Shown here: positions 46,744 to 60,100 of the stretch, one piece after another | Layout of the letters: each line of letters begins with the position of its first letter | Position numbering within the stretch: the first letter of the stretch is position 1 | Assembly (NCBI GenBank): GCA_016490735.1 | Contig: JAEMWC010000346.1 | Location: forward strand, 541,001-605,000 | Source: Pachyseris speciosa | Lineage: Eukaryota; Cnidaria; Anthozoa; Scleractinia; Pachyseridae | Direction: 5' to 3' | DNA length: 64,000 nt | Notes under the pieces: generated by a model | What the model was told of the DNA's origin: nothing | The model's input: the letters and a program-made list of their open reading frames with translations, nothing else | The model's database searches: none | Made by a program: the position numbers and the translations under genes

Positions 46744-49502
46744 GGACGATAATTTGGCTTATCAACAGAGTTGATGATGTAAATTGACCACCGTACAGCG
46801 AGGATAGCTTTTTGACTCCCTGTACGGTGGTCAATTTACATGATTAACTCCGTTAATAAGCCAATTTTTCGTCTCTCGTAACTTAATTGTGTTTTTCGGC
46901 TTTATCTGCCGATGCTATACTGAACCATTTTTTTGCAGTATGTCTGGTAAACAGCTTACCTCAAAACCGTCAGTAGCGTAAGAGCAAGAATAATTGCTGC
47001 TATTGAAATGCACAGCAAAATTAGTTCCATGTCAGTCTGAATTTTTTCGTGCTTAAGGAGCTCTTTGGAAACGTCTGCATTATATACGACAACTCCCTTT
47101 ACCTTGAGAAAAAAAAAAGAAATAACGTTAGCCAATGCAAGGAAATGAATATAATCGCGAAACTGAAAATAACTGAAGAATATAAGGCCATTTGGAATAG
47201 CAAAACAATGAAGTATTTTCTTGTTTTTTTTTAACTTTCGATTTTCACCAGGTAGCGAAAATCTATCAACACTCCTAGAAAGAGCAGCTAACAAATAGTA
47301 AAATGGCCAAGTTTGAGGGTCAAATCTTGCAAAATGGCGTAAATATGGTTCCACAAAGTCGGGAAATTGTACAGAGGTTTTATGCTGGAGGCACAAACTT
47401 TGCCCTCCCTCCCCCCGCCCCCCCCCCCCCCCCCCTCAGCATATAACCATCTGTAAAATGTTCCCACTTTGCGAAGCTATAACTTTTCGATTGTAAAAGA
47501 TACGATTTCCAAACTTGGCAACACAAGAAAAGCTTTGATTTTCGTTAATTTTATTTTTAAACGACAGTAACAAAAATACCTCAATATTTTTGCACCGAGG
47601 GTAAATCGCCACAAACGTTAATGAGTCTATGAAAGAGCTCACACGAGCGGATGATCGTATGAAGTCAATGAATCAGGACAATCAGTCTGCATTAGCTTAC
47701 CTCGTCAAACGTCACCCTGGTACAGTTATTTTCTCTTAGCAGATCCTTTATTTGTTCATTAGTCAGCTCATTTGTCTGTTGGACGATAGAGTAGAATAAT
47801 AATTTAGGACCATTCTTTTGAGACCGGTCTGGACATGGAAGAACACGGGCGCGCGTTCCTTTGGGAAAGTTTTGGCGCGAAAATCAGGAGCGGACTGCTA
47901 ATCCCGTGTGGCACCGAAAACCAGGTTCTCATTCTCCGTCCAGAATGTTTTAAGTGCTGGTTTCCGTCTGCAGTATTCCGTTTTCAGAATGTGCGTTCTT
48001 TTCGAATAACAAATTCACTGTGTTCTCTTATTCTCCACCCAGATTTTCCCAGTGCCGAGTGGAAACCTAAATTCGGTTGTGGAAAAACACCGTTCGTTGT
48101 TTATAAACAACATTTCAAAGAAACAAGCGACTTGCATTGTGCTTTTGTAATATTTATCTTTTATTGATCTTCTTTTTTAAAATCAATTATTTTTATTTTT
48201 ACTTTTTTTTATTAATTTTGTGTTTTCACGTTACTTTATTTTATTTTAGTTGAGTTTATTTTCGACTTTTTCAGATTAACGCGCGTGTCCGTGCGTACCT
48301 ACGCCCCTGTGGCGTTTTTTCTTTACCTCATTCTTCTGCGTTTTCTTGGTCTCGTTCAATTTGGTGTTATTTTTCCTGGTCATGCTGCTCTCAGTTGTGT
48401 TGACTTTCAGTACAGTTGGTTTCTCAACAACCTCTGGTATAAGTGGAGCCACGTTTAACTGTAGAACCAGCTCTCGTCTATTGATCACCAATGTGGGTTG
48501 CTTTGGTTTAAAGTTTTCTTTGATGCTGGGTAACGTCCTAGAAATGAAGCAAAATGTTCTAACTTAAAACTGTGTTTTAGAGTGGGCCTCAACTGAGTGT
48601 ACGGGGATGGTCATGTGTTTCCTTTCATCCTGCGCTTCTACGCTCTTCGATTAATTGGTAAACTCGCGCCATTTTTCCACTCAGTGAAAAGTAATACCGA
48701 GAGTAAATGCATCTGGTCGCTCGTATTTTCCTGCGCTCGGCGCATGGGCTGTGGGATATTTTGCTGCGAATTATGACTGGTTCACTTTATGACAGTAAAT
48801 AGAAAATTGCACTGCATTAAACTAAGACCTTGTCCACAGGAATGTTTCCATCGTTTTTATTCAAAAACGAAGAGTGTAGTCTTGGCATGTTAAACAAAAG
48901 GGTTTAACCTCCGTTGCAGCCTGCGTGTATGAAACTTTGCTGAATATATTTTTCAGAGGACATTTGAAAGAGAGTTACTGAGCACCACATAAATTTCTGT
49001 TGCAGTTTTTCTGCTCGCAGAGGTGGCCCTTTGTTTCATGTCCGATAGTTTAGAAACACAAATGTACATTTTGTTCATTCCCGAAATTTTTTCCTCCTGG
49101 CAGCGATAGGTTACAGCTCCTCACACTAAAAAATGTTTTTCGTGATAACGAGGGGATTAAAAACCATCTGTACTCACTCTCTCTCATCTTGGACATACAC
49201 GAGTCTCAGGGTGGATCCGATCCTATAAGCCTCTGTATCATTTGGAGCCTGCTTTAAGAACTCCAGTGCCGTATGTGCCAGTAAATTTCGTTCATAAGCC
49301 TGAGGAAAAAGACTGGCTTTAGCAAAAAGAAAAATATAAATAAATAAACAAACAAACAAATAAAGAAAATTGTCACCGCATAGACCTTATTCATAAATGG
49401 CGGCTGTTTTATTTTTCCTTTAATTGTTATTGTGCAAATTAGCCTTCCAAGCCTCATATTAGTGCAAGAATTCTTTTCAATTTAGCACATGGTAACGAGG
49501 TT

Positions 49503-49533
<31 letters not shown>

Positions 49534-50824
49534 TAATGAATTGGCAGCCATTTATGAATAACGTCTATTGTGACGTTCAAGGGCGCTCCGTTGGCCAAGG
49601 CGGTTAACCCATTGGCGCCCAGCCGTTTTTACGTTTTCGGAGTGATTTTTCACCTATAAACGACCCATAGCATTTCGTGACTCTTTATTGAAACTCCCAT
49701 GGAAAAGTGGTGCTGTCCTAAGGCATTGGAGGCTCAAGGTTTCTGAAAACGTCATTCTGACGTAGCTGTTTTTCATCCGTGCAGCTACAACAACGGACCA
49801 AGTTCGGTTTGCTTGCGATTTTTGCTAAGTTTACAGCCATTTTTCATCTTTAGTGGCTGCCTGATGAGCATCATTAAGCGTGACGGTAGCTAAGAGTCCA
49901 CTTTCTCAAAGAATCGAGCAAGGTGATTTACTTTGTTGTCGACTTTGGCTTGTTACTCGACGAACTGGGAATTTGGTCGGTCGGACACTTAGTACCTTTG
50001 GGACTCGACTATTGATGAATTTCTTGACCTACCGCCCCATATTTTGGAATTTGTGAACACTGAAGATGACCACAAGCAAGAATTTTTGGCGGTAGGTCGG
50101 AGTGGCTGTAGATGAAAGAATTGGGGGAAGGAACGGGCGCTGTCAAAAATTCTCGTTATTTCCCAGCATGCAATGCGGTCGACGAGATGTTGAAAATGGC
50201 GGAAAGACCCGAATGCACTGGAACAAAAGGCTGTATCTACGCTCGGGAGAAGAATATGAACAAAAAAAGTCATTTCTAAGCTAGAACGAGGACTGAATTT
50301 CGTTATAATGGTTGAAGTTTGGTTTTACGACATAAAGACAAAAAGGGGCATTTTCGTGGTTTCTCTTTGACGTTAAAAACGGTCAGTTTCGTTCTTGTCC
50401 AAACTAAAAAGGCCATATTTTTAATGTTTTTTTAAAGGACATTCCATTTCGTGCTCACAACTGACAGTCAAGGCAATATTCATGCGACTGAGAAAGTTGC
50501 AATGTTTTGAAGCATGGGAGTCTTGTGCGGCCGGTGTTGGCCTGCACGGGGCCAATGGGTTAAAGATATACAAGTTAGGGAGACTGGGACAAGAAGTTAA
50601 TGCTCTTTGGCATATAATGGAGGAAGAATGGGCTTATTTGTTTGCGACAAAAAACAAAAATTATATTCCTTTTTTCTAAAACCGTGCTTACTTACGTAAA
50701 ATATCAAATGAAGAATGATCCTCGCAGTTGTGAAGGCAATTTATGCAATTGCGAAAAGAAGCCTGAAAAAAATTCAGGACTTCAACGGGGTTTGAACCCG
50801 TGACCTCGCGATTACCGGTGCGAT

Positions 50825-50865
<41 letters not shown>

Positions 50866-51075
50866 AGGTCAATTGTGGGTTCATATGTTCCCGTGAAAGA
50901 AATGAGTGTGAATGGTATACGAAATGAATCATATATGAACTGCGGAAATGAAATCAAATGAAGAATGATCCTCGCAGTTGTGAACGCAATTTATGCAATT
51001 GCGAAAAGAAGCCTGAAAAAAAATTCAGGACTTCAACGGGGTTTGAACCCGTGACCTCGCGATTACCGGTGCGAT

Positions 51076-51116
<41 letters not shown>

Positions 51117-54100
51117 AGGTCAATTGTGGGTTCATATGTTCCCGTGAAAGAAATGAGTGTGAATGATATACGAAATGAATCATATATGAACTGCGGAAAT
51201 GAAATCAAATGAAATCATTTCCGCAGTTCATATATGATTCATTTCGTGACTAAATCAATTTTCTTAGTCTTTCAAGACACGTTAACTACATAATGAAAGA
51301 TTTTATAATGTACGTTAAACCGCCGCGCGGAACTTTGAGAATCATGATAGTTTCCTTAAGCAAAAGAGTGGGATTCGCTTCCTTTGTCCTTTGATTTAGA
51401 TTAGTTTCAGCTTTTATTGAAAAAATTGCTTCAATGGATGTTTTAAAAAAGAAAGAAAGCAGTAACGTCACTTTTAAGATATAGTGATCGGAGGGCTGGT
51501 AAGATGCGTTGACACAAAACGTATAGAGATAGCGCGGATAGGCGTAACGCAGGAGTTATGTTTCCTGTAGCTTATTTGAAGACAGATATGACAGCTTACC
51601 GATTTTACTTTACAAAATATGTAAACCTGGTAGACTGGAGATTGGAGGGCAGTGTCTATGACGTGCTGAAAGTAAAATAAGTAAATAATAAGTAAAAAAA
51701 GTATGAAAGAGAAGATAATGAATGGTAGATATAAAAGGCCCATGTTCACCCATAATACATTGCTTGGCGCGCTGATTTTCAAACAGAGAAAAAAATCTCC
51801 AAATCATTGGGTGATCGCTCTTTAGACGGTATTCGTTTTCTCTTAGAGCCAATTCTGTCTTTGGATGAACAAAATAATTTTGTCTCCGACAGCTAGATGA
51901 AAGAACAGAATATGCTTTGTTCGAAATACACAGAATATGTTTTCTATTGGGAAATTTTTGGTGAGAGAATCACGCGCACCCCGCCGCGCGCGTGACGTGG
52001 CAGCAGAAGTCAGACCGGTTAGCTCAGTGGTAGAGCACCGGACTACCGTGCGGGAGGTCGCGGGTTCAAAACCCCGGCCGGACCAACACTCAGGGTCTTT
52101 AAATAATTGAGGAGAAACTGCTGCGTTTGTAATGATATCTGCAAATGCTTAGACTTTCTAGTCTTCTCGGATAAGGACGATAAACCTAGGCCCCGTCTCA
52201 CAACTCTTCATAATTGATTCTGTGGGACGTTAAAGAACCCACGCACTGTTCGACAAGAGTACGGGACGTAGTCCCCGGTGTGGTGGTCTATCTCTACTAG
52301 AATGTGGTTATGGGGGAGGGATTTGCAGTTACGGGCCTACAGTAATTGGCGCAAGCTGTTGTAGTGTCCCTCCCAGGTCTCTGGCGAAGCTAATAAAATA
52401 AAATAAAATAAAATAAAATAAAATATGTTGAGACACTCGATCCAGAATAATGCTAATCGCGTGCTGGTCTTGAGTGACTCAGTCCGTCAAGAGAATTATT
52501 GCGTTTTCAGAATATGCGTTCTTTTGGAAAAGTGTATTGTACGTATTCTCTTAGTCCCATACTGAATAGAAGTTGCAAGAATAGGCCAAAAAGAATACGA
52601 CCGTAGTAGACAATTGTATTTCGTACGTTGCAATACTGTAGCGCTGAGTCAGCATTTTGGTGAGTGAGTGGCGTCAGGAAGCGGCTTGTTACGATGTGGA
52701 ACAGCTCTTTGTAGAGATCATGAAACACTCTGGGATTGGTGAATTCTCTTGCTTCCGCTGAACTGGCTAACTCTTCCGATACATTCATGAAGTTAGTTAT
52801 TTTGACGCTTCCGATCTGTAATATATCAGAAAAAATTGTGAGCTTAAGGTGAGATGTCGCATTTCCTCTTATAGACCGAAGGTAAAAATGGCTACCTTTA
52901 AATTATTCTGTTTTTCGTATACAAAATAGCGTGACTAACCTCGTTAGGGATAACAAATTCTTTAGAATTTTTATCTCATAAACGAGGTTAGTCAGGCTAT
53001 TTTGAATACGAACAAAAGAATAATTTGAAGGCAGCCACTTTTGCATTCGGTGTATAGTCTAGTGGTTTTTTGAGGCCTAACCACAGTCATGTCTTAGTCC
53101 ATTAAGGAGGGACTAGTGTAGCTTCAGGTCCAAAGCGGGAAGAGTTAACGTGGTAGGAAAGGTGACACGGAGGGTTTGGAGAAGGAGGAGGAGGGTGCGA
53201 GGGTGCAGGTGGGAGGTCTTCAAGAAGAAGATCAAAGCGTCGGAGGTAGAATTTACAAGGTAGCAGAAGAAGACGTTATATTTTGCTCCTGGGTAACCCA
53301 AAATAGGCGGTGAGGTAAAAGTATTGAACGTCAAATTCAGACTACAAGCTTCTAAGAGGGAATCGTAAAGGGTCAGGTGATTTCATCTTTGTCGAATTTG
53401 GCCAAACAGTGGAAGAACCTTTGACTGAGGCTAAGATGAGTTCAAGTACTGCTGTTACTAGGTGACAGTAATTTCTTTGCGGTAAGAATGATGATGTCTG
53501 TTACACTCACCTTACTCTTGAAGTGTTCCACCAGGGCCTTTTTCTCGCAATAGCAAGAAGTGTTGTGTTTCCATAGTGTTCTAAAAATGTCTTTGGTGCA
53601 GTTGCTTCCAAACGTCCCTGGGGAATCGGATGGCAAACGAAGAAGCGGTTTAGATGAATGAATATAAATTATGATTATACGATGCAAATATTACACTCAG
53701 CGTAACAACCATGAGACACAAGGCGAAAAAACGGTGTTAAAACTCAGATAATTGAGGAGCCACTAGCACTCTTTCAAATTGGTTTTTAATCTGAATGTCT
53801 CGTGGTGTACATAGATGATAATGAAAGTGAGGGACGTGTAAAACCTCTACTGATTCATAACCTACCTGTCCAAGTGGAGTTAACTAATGAACACTGCTTT
53901 GAAACCTGTTTGCCTACTTGTGTTCTGTTCCAAAGAAAGCCATGTGCTAACTCATAAGGACAATAGTCTGAAAAAAATTAGCCGGTAGATGTCAAAGACT
54001 GCGATAAAGGCGCGCAAGAAAAATACTAGAATAGTGCGAGCTGGGATAGGGAGAGCCTCCAAATTTTCCTCTGAATTAGTTGGCATGCAGCCATCCCCTG

Positions 54101-57100
54101 ATTCTCTTTTACTTTAAGTTGTATTGTTTTGTCTTTTTTGTCTACGACAAAAGAGTAATGTATTTTTCAACTGTTAAACTAAAAAAATAAATCAAAACTA
54201 CTGCTTCCGGTCACAGTCGAGATTTTACGCTTGCTTGTGATCGGTTGAAGTATTAAAAAGGTTTTGGTTTTAACACACTAACATTTGGAGCGGTTTTCAA
54301 TTGAGTGTCGAAAGTAATTCTCGTTTTGCTTTGGTTTTATATTCCTTCGCTCTGTGATTGGCCAGGAAAACTCACGCCACTTTCTCAACCAATGAGAAGC
54401 AAAGCCAAAACCAATCGTGACTTGCACGCGCGTATTTTCCCGCGCTTTGCGCTGGCTACATGCCACAGGTAATTGCTTCGTATTCTGATTGGCTCATTGC
54501 ACTGCTTACTTCTGTTGTGACTGGTCAGAGTAATTGCTTTGGTTTTGGTTTCCGACACCCAAATGAAAACTGCTCTAAGCACTTACAGTTGTCGCAATTC
54601 TTCTCGTCAGATTTATCGGCGCAAGTTGGTTGCATGTTGCATCTATCGCTAAGTGATCTGATTTCATCGCCGCTATCACACAGGAAAAGTTCATCTTTTG
54701 ATATTCTGGACAGCTCTCTGATTCCTAAGACGAAAAGCTGTTTTGAGTCTAGATAGTTCAGACCATATCTGCCCGTTATGATGTTATCTCTTGGAATGGT
54801 TAATAGCTTGCCTCTATATGCTGACTATCTACTGCGTGCCTACCCCCCCCCCCCCACCCCTCCCGTCCTCCGTCATGCTTTCAATTTATTCATAGAAATC
54901 GCTACAAAAAAAAAAAAAACAGCAACAACAACAACAAAACAAAACAAAACAAAAGTAAAATAATCCTCAAAGGAAAGAAAAACTAAACAAATTCCAGGAA
55001 AAAGCAAACGCGACCTTCGCAAATCTCATATTTCGGCTTCAAATCTACTTCATAACACACTCAGAACTCATTAAAGAAGGCTAGTTTCATTGGCGTTTTA
55101 AAGTGCCTATGAAGCGAAATTTGTTTCTCGCTAATTTTAAAGTTTAATCCATAAAACTCAACATTCCAAAATTTGAGGTGCTCTTGATTAAAATCGGCGA
55201 TTTTACAAGCGTTTGAAATTGGGCTATTTTGCCTTCAAAAATGTCATTTGAATCGCGCGGCCAAAAGACACGTGACAATGGCTGTGACGTAATTTTGACG
55301 TAATTTTGGGGACAAGTATTCCAACTATTTCACTATGATTCATGAGCGTAAACACATTTTTGTACCCAAAATGACGTCACATCACGACCCAGACCCCTCA
55401 CCATTTTTAAAGGCAAAATAGCCCAACTTCAAATGCTCGTAAAATCAACAACTTTAATCACAAGCACCTCAAATTTTGAGATTCTTGCGTTTTTAGGGGT
55501 AAACTTTAAAATTAGCAAGAAACAAATTTCGCTTCATAGGCACTTTAAGCGGCAATCTTATTGGTCTTATTGAGCGCGGCAAGTAAGACGAACCGTTTCA
55601 AATCAGCCAATCATGATTCCACCCACCTGGGATCGCTCCAGTGCACGTGACTAAAGTATTCTCGACATAGCAACCAGGCCTCACTCTTTGATCGGGAAGG
55701 CTACAGTAAAAGTCCACGCCGTTTTCTTTCCATTGATCCCCGACATAATACAACCGACCGTTCCATCTGCAAGCTTGACAACAAACAGTTCTCTGTTATT
55801 TTTCAATTCTTTGCACATGATATTGAATATCGACTTCCTTAACTGAAGCCCTTTCAAATCTTTGATAGTAAAATCCCTCGTCCAATGACAAGTCCTCACA
55901 ATGTAAGGTAAAGGACCGCTTAGGCCAGGTTTATTATCAAACAAGACGCCTTTTGGCGTTAACGTGGTATGTACTATTTGATGGAAAGATTAGTTTCTGC
56001 CGTTCGGATAGGTTGAGCTATCCGTTGAAATCTGACTCTTAGCCTGAGCGGTCATGTCACGAACTGCCTTCGATTGTAGTATCGATACGCGATAACACGA
56101 ATTATTGTTTTAAATCAACACGATCAATGAATTGTTGGGTTTTTGGTATCCCCGGGAATACACAGTCGCGTCTTTTGACCGGCTCGCAACATATTTCAAT
56201 GCACTGTAAATTTTTCACAGGAACTAGATTCGCACACTCATGGCAAGGATTTCCATGCCATTTAAAAGGATAAAATTTAAAAAAGAAAGATACACTTGAT
56301 TGGTTGTAATTTGGAAGCCGGAACGCACGCAAGCAAAAATTGATACGCACTCGTATGCAAACTCGTCTGTGACGAGCAGCTAAGGACAACACAAAGCATT
56401 TCAAAAATTTTAAAAATTTCAAATATTTAAAAAACGTGTCGATTTGTAGAGAAAACGAACTGAATTTATAACGTGGTATGCCACAGGCATACCACGTAAA
56501 AATGATCTATTGCTGTGCAAAAAACAAATTGCTGTTACAGAGCGAATTAACTGAAACCAGTAATTCTGTGAGTGACTTTCCAGATTAAACTCAAACTTAC
56601 CATTACAAATATCTTTCTTTGTTCTAATAAATTCTGCGACATTGCATTTCGGTTGACTGCAACTTTCGATCAAGTTCAGATCTTTAGCAAGTGTCATCTT
56701 GGGAGTTAGTTTCAGGAATTCCACATATACTACTGTCTTCGAACACTGAATCTTTCCTCTCATACACGAGCACTTCATGCATTCACCAACGGACCACGTG
56801 GCCCCTTCAAAGTACTGGTTAGAGTCCTCATCTTGACACGTGACATCTGACGATTTAATCAAACCGCAAAATTAATATAAGAAATATGACAACAACAAAA
56901 CCAACAACACTTTATTTCACCCCAGTATTTCAACAGAAAAAAATAACATTATTATATCAAACGATTAGGGGTGCTAGCTACCTGGAATAACTTAAGAGTT
57001 AAAAATGCCAGGCAGCTTAAAAGAAAAGATATTTTACATGATCTTACATGGTTAGGTCAGGGACACAAAAACACACAAATAGACATTAACAAAATTAAGT

Positions 57101-60100
57101 TCACTACCAGTAGACTAAGATTATATTACAAAACAGAATTTTTATCCGAAAAGAGCGAAGTACAGATATCTAGTAGTTTTTGACAAAAGACAAAAGAGAT
57201 GACAGGCTATTTTATTGATGCAAAATGAGCAAAAAAAAAATCATTAATTATTACTTGAGGCACAGTTCTGGATGTTGATGTTTTGTGTACAATTGTTAGC
57301 ATCTCTGCAAGAGAAGACTTCTGATTCAAGCTGACGTCCATTGGGACAGATACTAAGGTTTCCTCTCATTTGATCCGCGATCTGTTGCAGGCCTGAAGAA
57401 AAAGACGAATACTGTAAGAAACACTGCTTTTCAATATGCCAACCTTTGCATTTTGTGAATGGTCAGTAAAGCTTACTAACCAGAAATTGTTTGGTCCCTG
57501 TGCACCTCTCTCGAAAGCAAAGATGAAATCGAGCCCAGAAATTCAGCTCCGAAAGGAAACGGTTAACCATTAAGAATGGATGAAAGAGACTGAAATCTTT
57601 TTGCACTGATTTGGCTCAAGCTAATACTTATTATGGATTTCAAATTATCAAACGATACTCGCAAACTGAAGGTACTTTTAGTTGAGATTAGAGTACCTTT
57701 TCTCTGCTAAGCACATTACCGTTCTCGATGCTTAAGCTCCTAGCTTCATCTTTATTTCATCTTTGACAACACTCTTGAATTAGTATGTTACACTCGAAAA
57801 TTTCTTCGATGGCAAAATGTGATTTGCTGCCATGTTTTTCAAATCTGCCTCCCAGCGCGCGTGATGTACTTGATGTTTAAGTTATGATAGCAAAAATTCC
57901 TTTTTTTTCTTTTTTCCTCTTAGTTTTCATTTTTTTTGGGTGGAGAATAATCCATAAGATTCCCCCCCCCCCCCCCCTCCAAAAAACGCTACCTTAATCT
58001 CTAAAAAACAGAATTCAAAGTATTCCTTAATTCTGGGTTCGCTGAGTCAATTATTGGTCAATTAAAAACCCTGCTAAACACATCAAGGCCACCTCAAGAC
58101 GTGTATGGAGTTATGAGAGAACACAAAAACGCATGTGCAATATAATACCTGGGCAATAAGAAGCACAGCAGATATATCCATTGTACACATAACATATTGG
58201 CCTGGTCATTACTGCACACCATCTGTACGAAGTAGGTCCTGGGAAGTAGAAGCTGCAGCCACCTGATTTCCAAGTCTGTCCTTCGAATATTATTCCACGG
58301 TCTTTTACCAACTCAGCGGCTGGAATAAATCAAAAGAGGTGATAAGTAGGATCGAACGGCGCTGCTACGCCTTCCGTTGAATTCTAAGAACAACGATAAC
58401 AGATCGTTGCACTACAAGGTACCTAATTGTATCCGTTGATTTTCATTTTTAAGGCTGGAGAGAAGGAAACCCACTTGTTTATGTCTAAACAACTGACACA
58501 TTTGTTGTCACAATACGACAGAACGGTACATCATAATGTTGAAATCAAAACGTAACCTCGAAATGCACCTTGAAATTACCCGCATTTTGAATGGAAACTC
58601 GATTTAACACTGTTTAACGAACCTCTATATAACGAAGTCCTCGATATAACGAGCGATAGTCTTCAGCCCGACCTTTTAAAATGTATGGTAAATATAATGA
58701 ACTCGCGATATAACGAACCCTCGATATAACGAACCCTCGATATAATGAACCCTCGATATAATGAACCCTCGATACAACGAACCGATTTCCCTAGTCCCTT
58801 GGCACTTCGTTAAATCGAGGTTCCACTGCAATTTGGGGCATAGCTCCCGGGGGCTACTCCCAAAAAAATTGGGTGGGGGTGTGCGGCCTGCTTCCTGAAA
58901 CCCTTACTCTCTTTCAGACTAAAATCTGTAATTTTCCCTACCCTATTTCAGACCTAACCAAAAATTCGATACCCTATTTCAGACCTATTTCACGTACACG
59001 GTTGGCGTAAACATAATTTGAGAAGGGCTTTTGTGACTCTTTCATTGATGGTCTTATCGCCTAATGATGAAGAGATATAAAGTTTCTTCTAAAAAAACAT
59101 ACCTAATTCAAGACTTGAGTGCACAAAACATACCCTAGTTCAGACCTAAATGGTTGAAATCGATACCTTATTTCAGACCAAAACGGCTAAAAAGCCATAC
59201 CTTTTGGGGCCGCACATACCTATATAGCCCGTATAAGGGAGTACCCCCGGGCATAGCTCTAACCATTGTGATTCTTACAGGTCTTTTACAAACCCTTACG
59301 CTTTTTCGGTTGTATCAGCCGGGTGTCAAAAATATTTGTTATCGCCAAAACTGACGATGTGGCAAGGGGTACAACTTGCTTCCCCACCAACTTGGAGAAT
59401 CAGGAGTCAGTAGTAGTTTAAGTGAAAAACTAGGAAAGTTCTTACCTTCACACGGCCGTTGCCTGTTTTCGTTTACAAACTTGAGCACCTTGCAGGATGG
59501 CTGTGTGCAGTTCTCTTCGTATTTATAGAGATATTGAAAATAACCTGGAAAGTTGACTGTCAAGGTTCTTTTGCACGTCAACAGGCCTCCATTACAGTAA
59601 CATCTGAGACATTTGGAAACTTCCCAGCCATGCTGGGATTTTATGAGATAAGTGCCTCCCTCCTCGTCCTGACATTTCACTAAAATAAAGTCATAATAAA
59701 ATTGCACTGAATGATACTAAAAAAATAGATTTATTCCTGATAGAAGGAACTTTCATCTTTTTCAAAAAAGACTTTTTATAGCTACAAATATATTAAAACC
59801 CATGATGATTCAGGGGTCAGAAAACAAATGAAAGCACACTGGAAGAAAGGGTCATCGTTGACATCAATCGTTGTTATGTATGCTGAGATCGTTACATCAC
59901 CGTAACGTTGTAAGATGAACCGATGAAACTTCAACCATTGATCGTTTAAGAGTTTGTTTTTCAAATTCCTCTCAATAAGTATCACGTTGTACCGCAAAAT
60001 GACCAGCATGGTGACAAACATTCAGAATAAAACAACTCAAAATGCAATAACCCTCAGCAAAGTTCCTCCACTGTTAATACTCCCCATTTTAACAACAGAA

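Larger units (their letters stand above)
39757..47102 (-). other. Adhesion GPCR: seven-transmembrane region and tail
   Basis: TM1 ELILLCISIAAIILALTLL (46960-47102). TM2 FIHKSLLFSLGMGNLVFVL (46366-46480). TM3 HTAIFTWMLVEGINLYIKLV and TM4 start YVAIGWG (44518-44668). TM4/ECL2 GVPAIIVGLVAAI with Cys in DVTCGAL (44030-44153). TM5 start CWINGSLWIYKGPILVILA (42948-43005) and TM5 end LNFVLFVILLRVIFGKIASK (42213-42301). TM6 LLPLLGVTWLLGFF and TM7 start VFILLNSTQ (41240-41360). TM7 end GVIFCIFHCFLDDQ (40111-40152). Tail 39757-39927. The motifs W-M-L-V-E-G, G-W-G-x-P, L-G-x-T-W and L-N-S-x-Q-G are hallmarks of class-B2 receptors. All helices are intact. Confidence 0.94.
50704..51247. repeat. Tandem pair of 250-bp tRNA-derived SINE units plus inverted tail copy
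   Basis: The unit at 50704-50953 is repeated at 50954-51203 with only a few differences, including one extra A. Each unit includes a tRNA-like segment on the minus strand and ends in CATATATGAACTGCGGAAAT. The last ~40 bp (51208-51247) is an inverted copy of that end. Confidence 0.85.
47701..55792 (-). other. Adhesion GPCR: Cys-rich, LDLa-like, HormR-like and stalk exons, no GPS motif seen
   Basis: 55627-55792 encodes a Cys-rich piece with WNGRLYYVGDQWKENGVDFY. 54587-54724 is LDLa-like (RCNMQPTCADKSDEKNC). 53866-53967 with 53511-53617 looks like a HormR module (YYCPYELAHGFLWNRTQVGK, then SNCTKDIFRTLW and SCYC). 51600-52815 and 48327-49299 encode a helical stretch and a beta-rich stretch (TLVINRRELVLQLNV) that could be a diverged GAIN domain. 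47701-47775 ends NNCTRVTFDE and splices straight to the TM1 exon. The expected GPS pattern (C-x-W ... W ... C-x-C before a tethered agonist) is absent from every exon read here. Confidence 0.75.

Noticed and set aside
49989..50284. Overlapping 94- and 60-codon frames in the piggyBac-like remnant
   Set aside because: Neither shows transposase motifs, and they overlap on opposite strands.
50778..50850. Functional tRNA-Thr gene
   Set aside because: C at position 33, an extra base in the anticodon stem and tandem SINE context argue for a SINE head.
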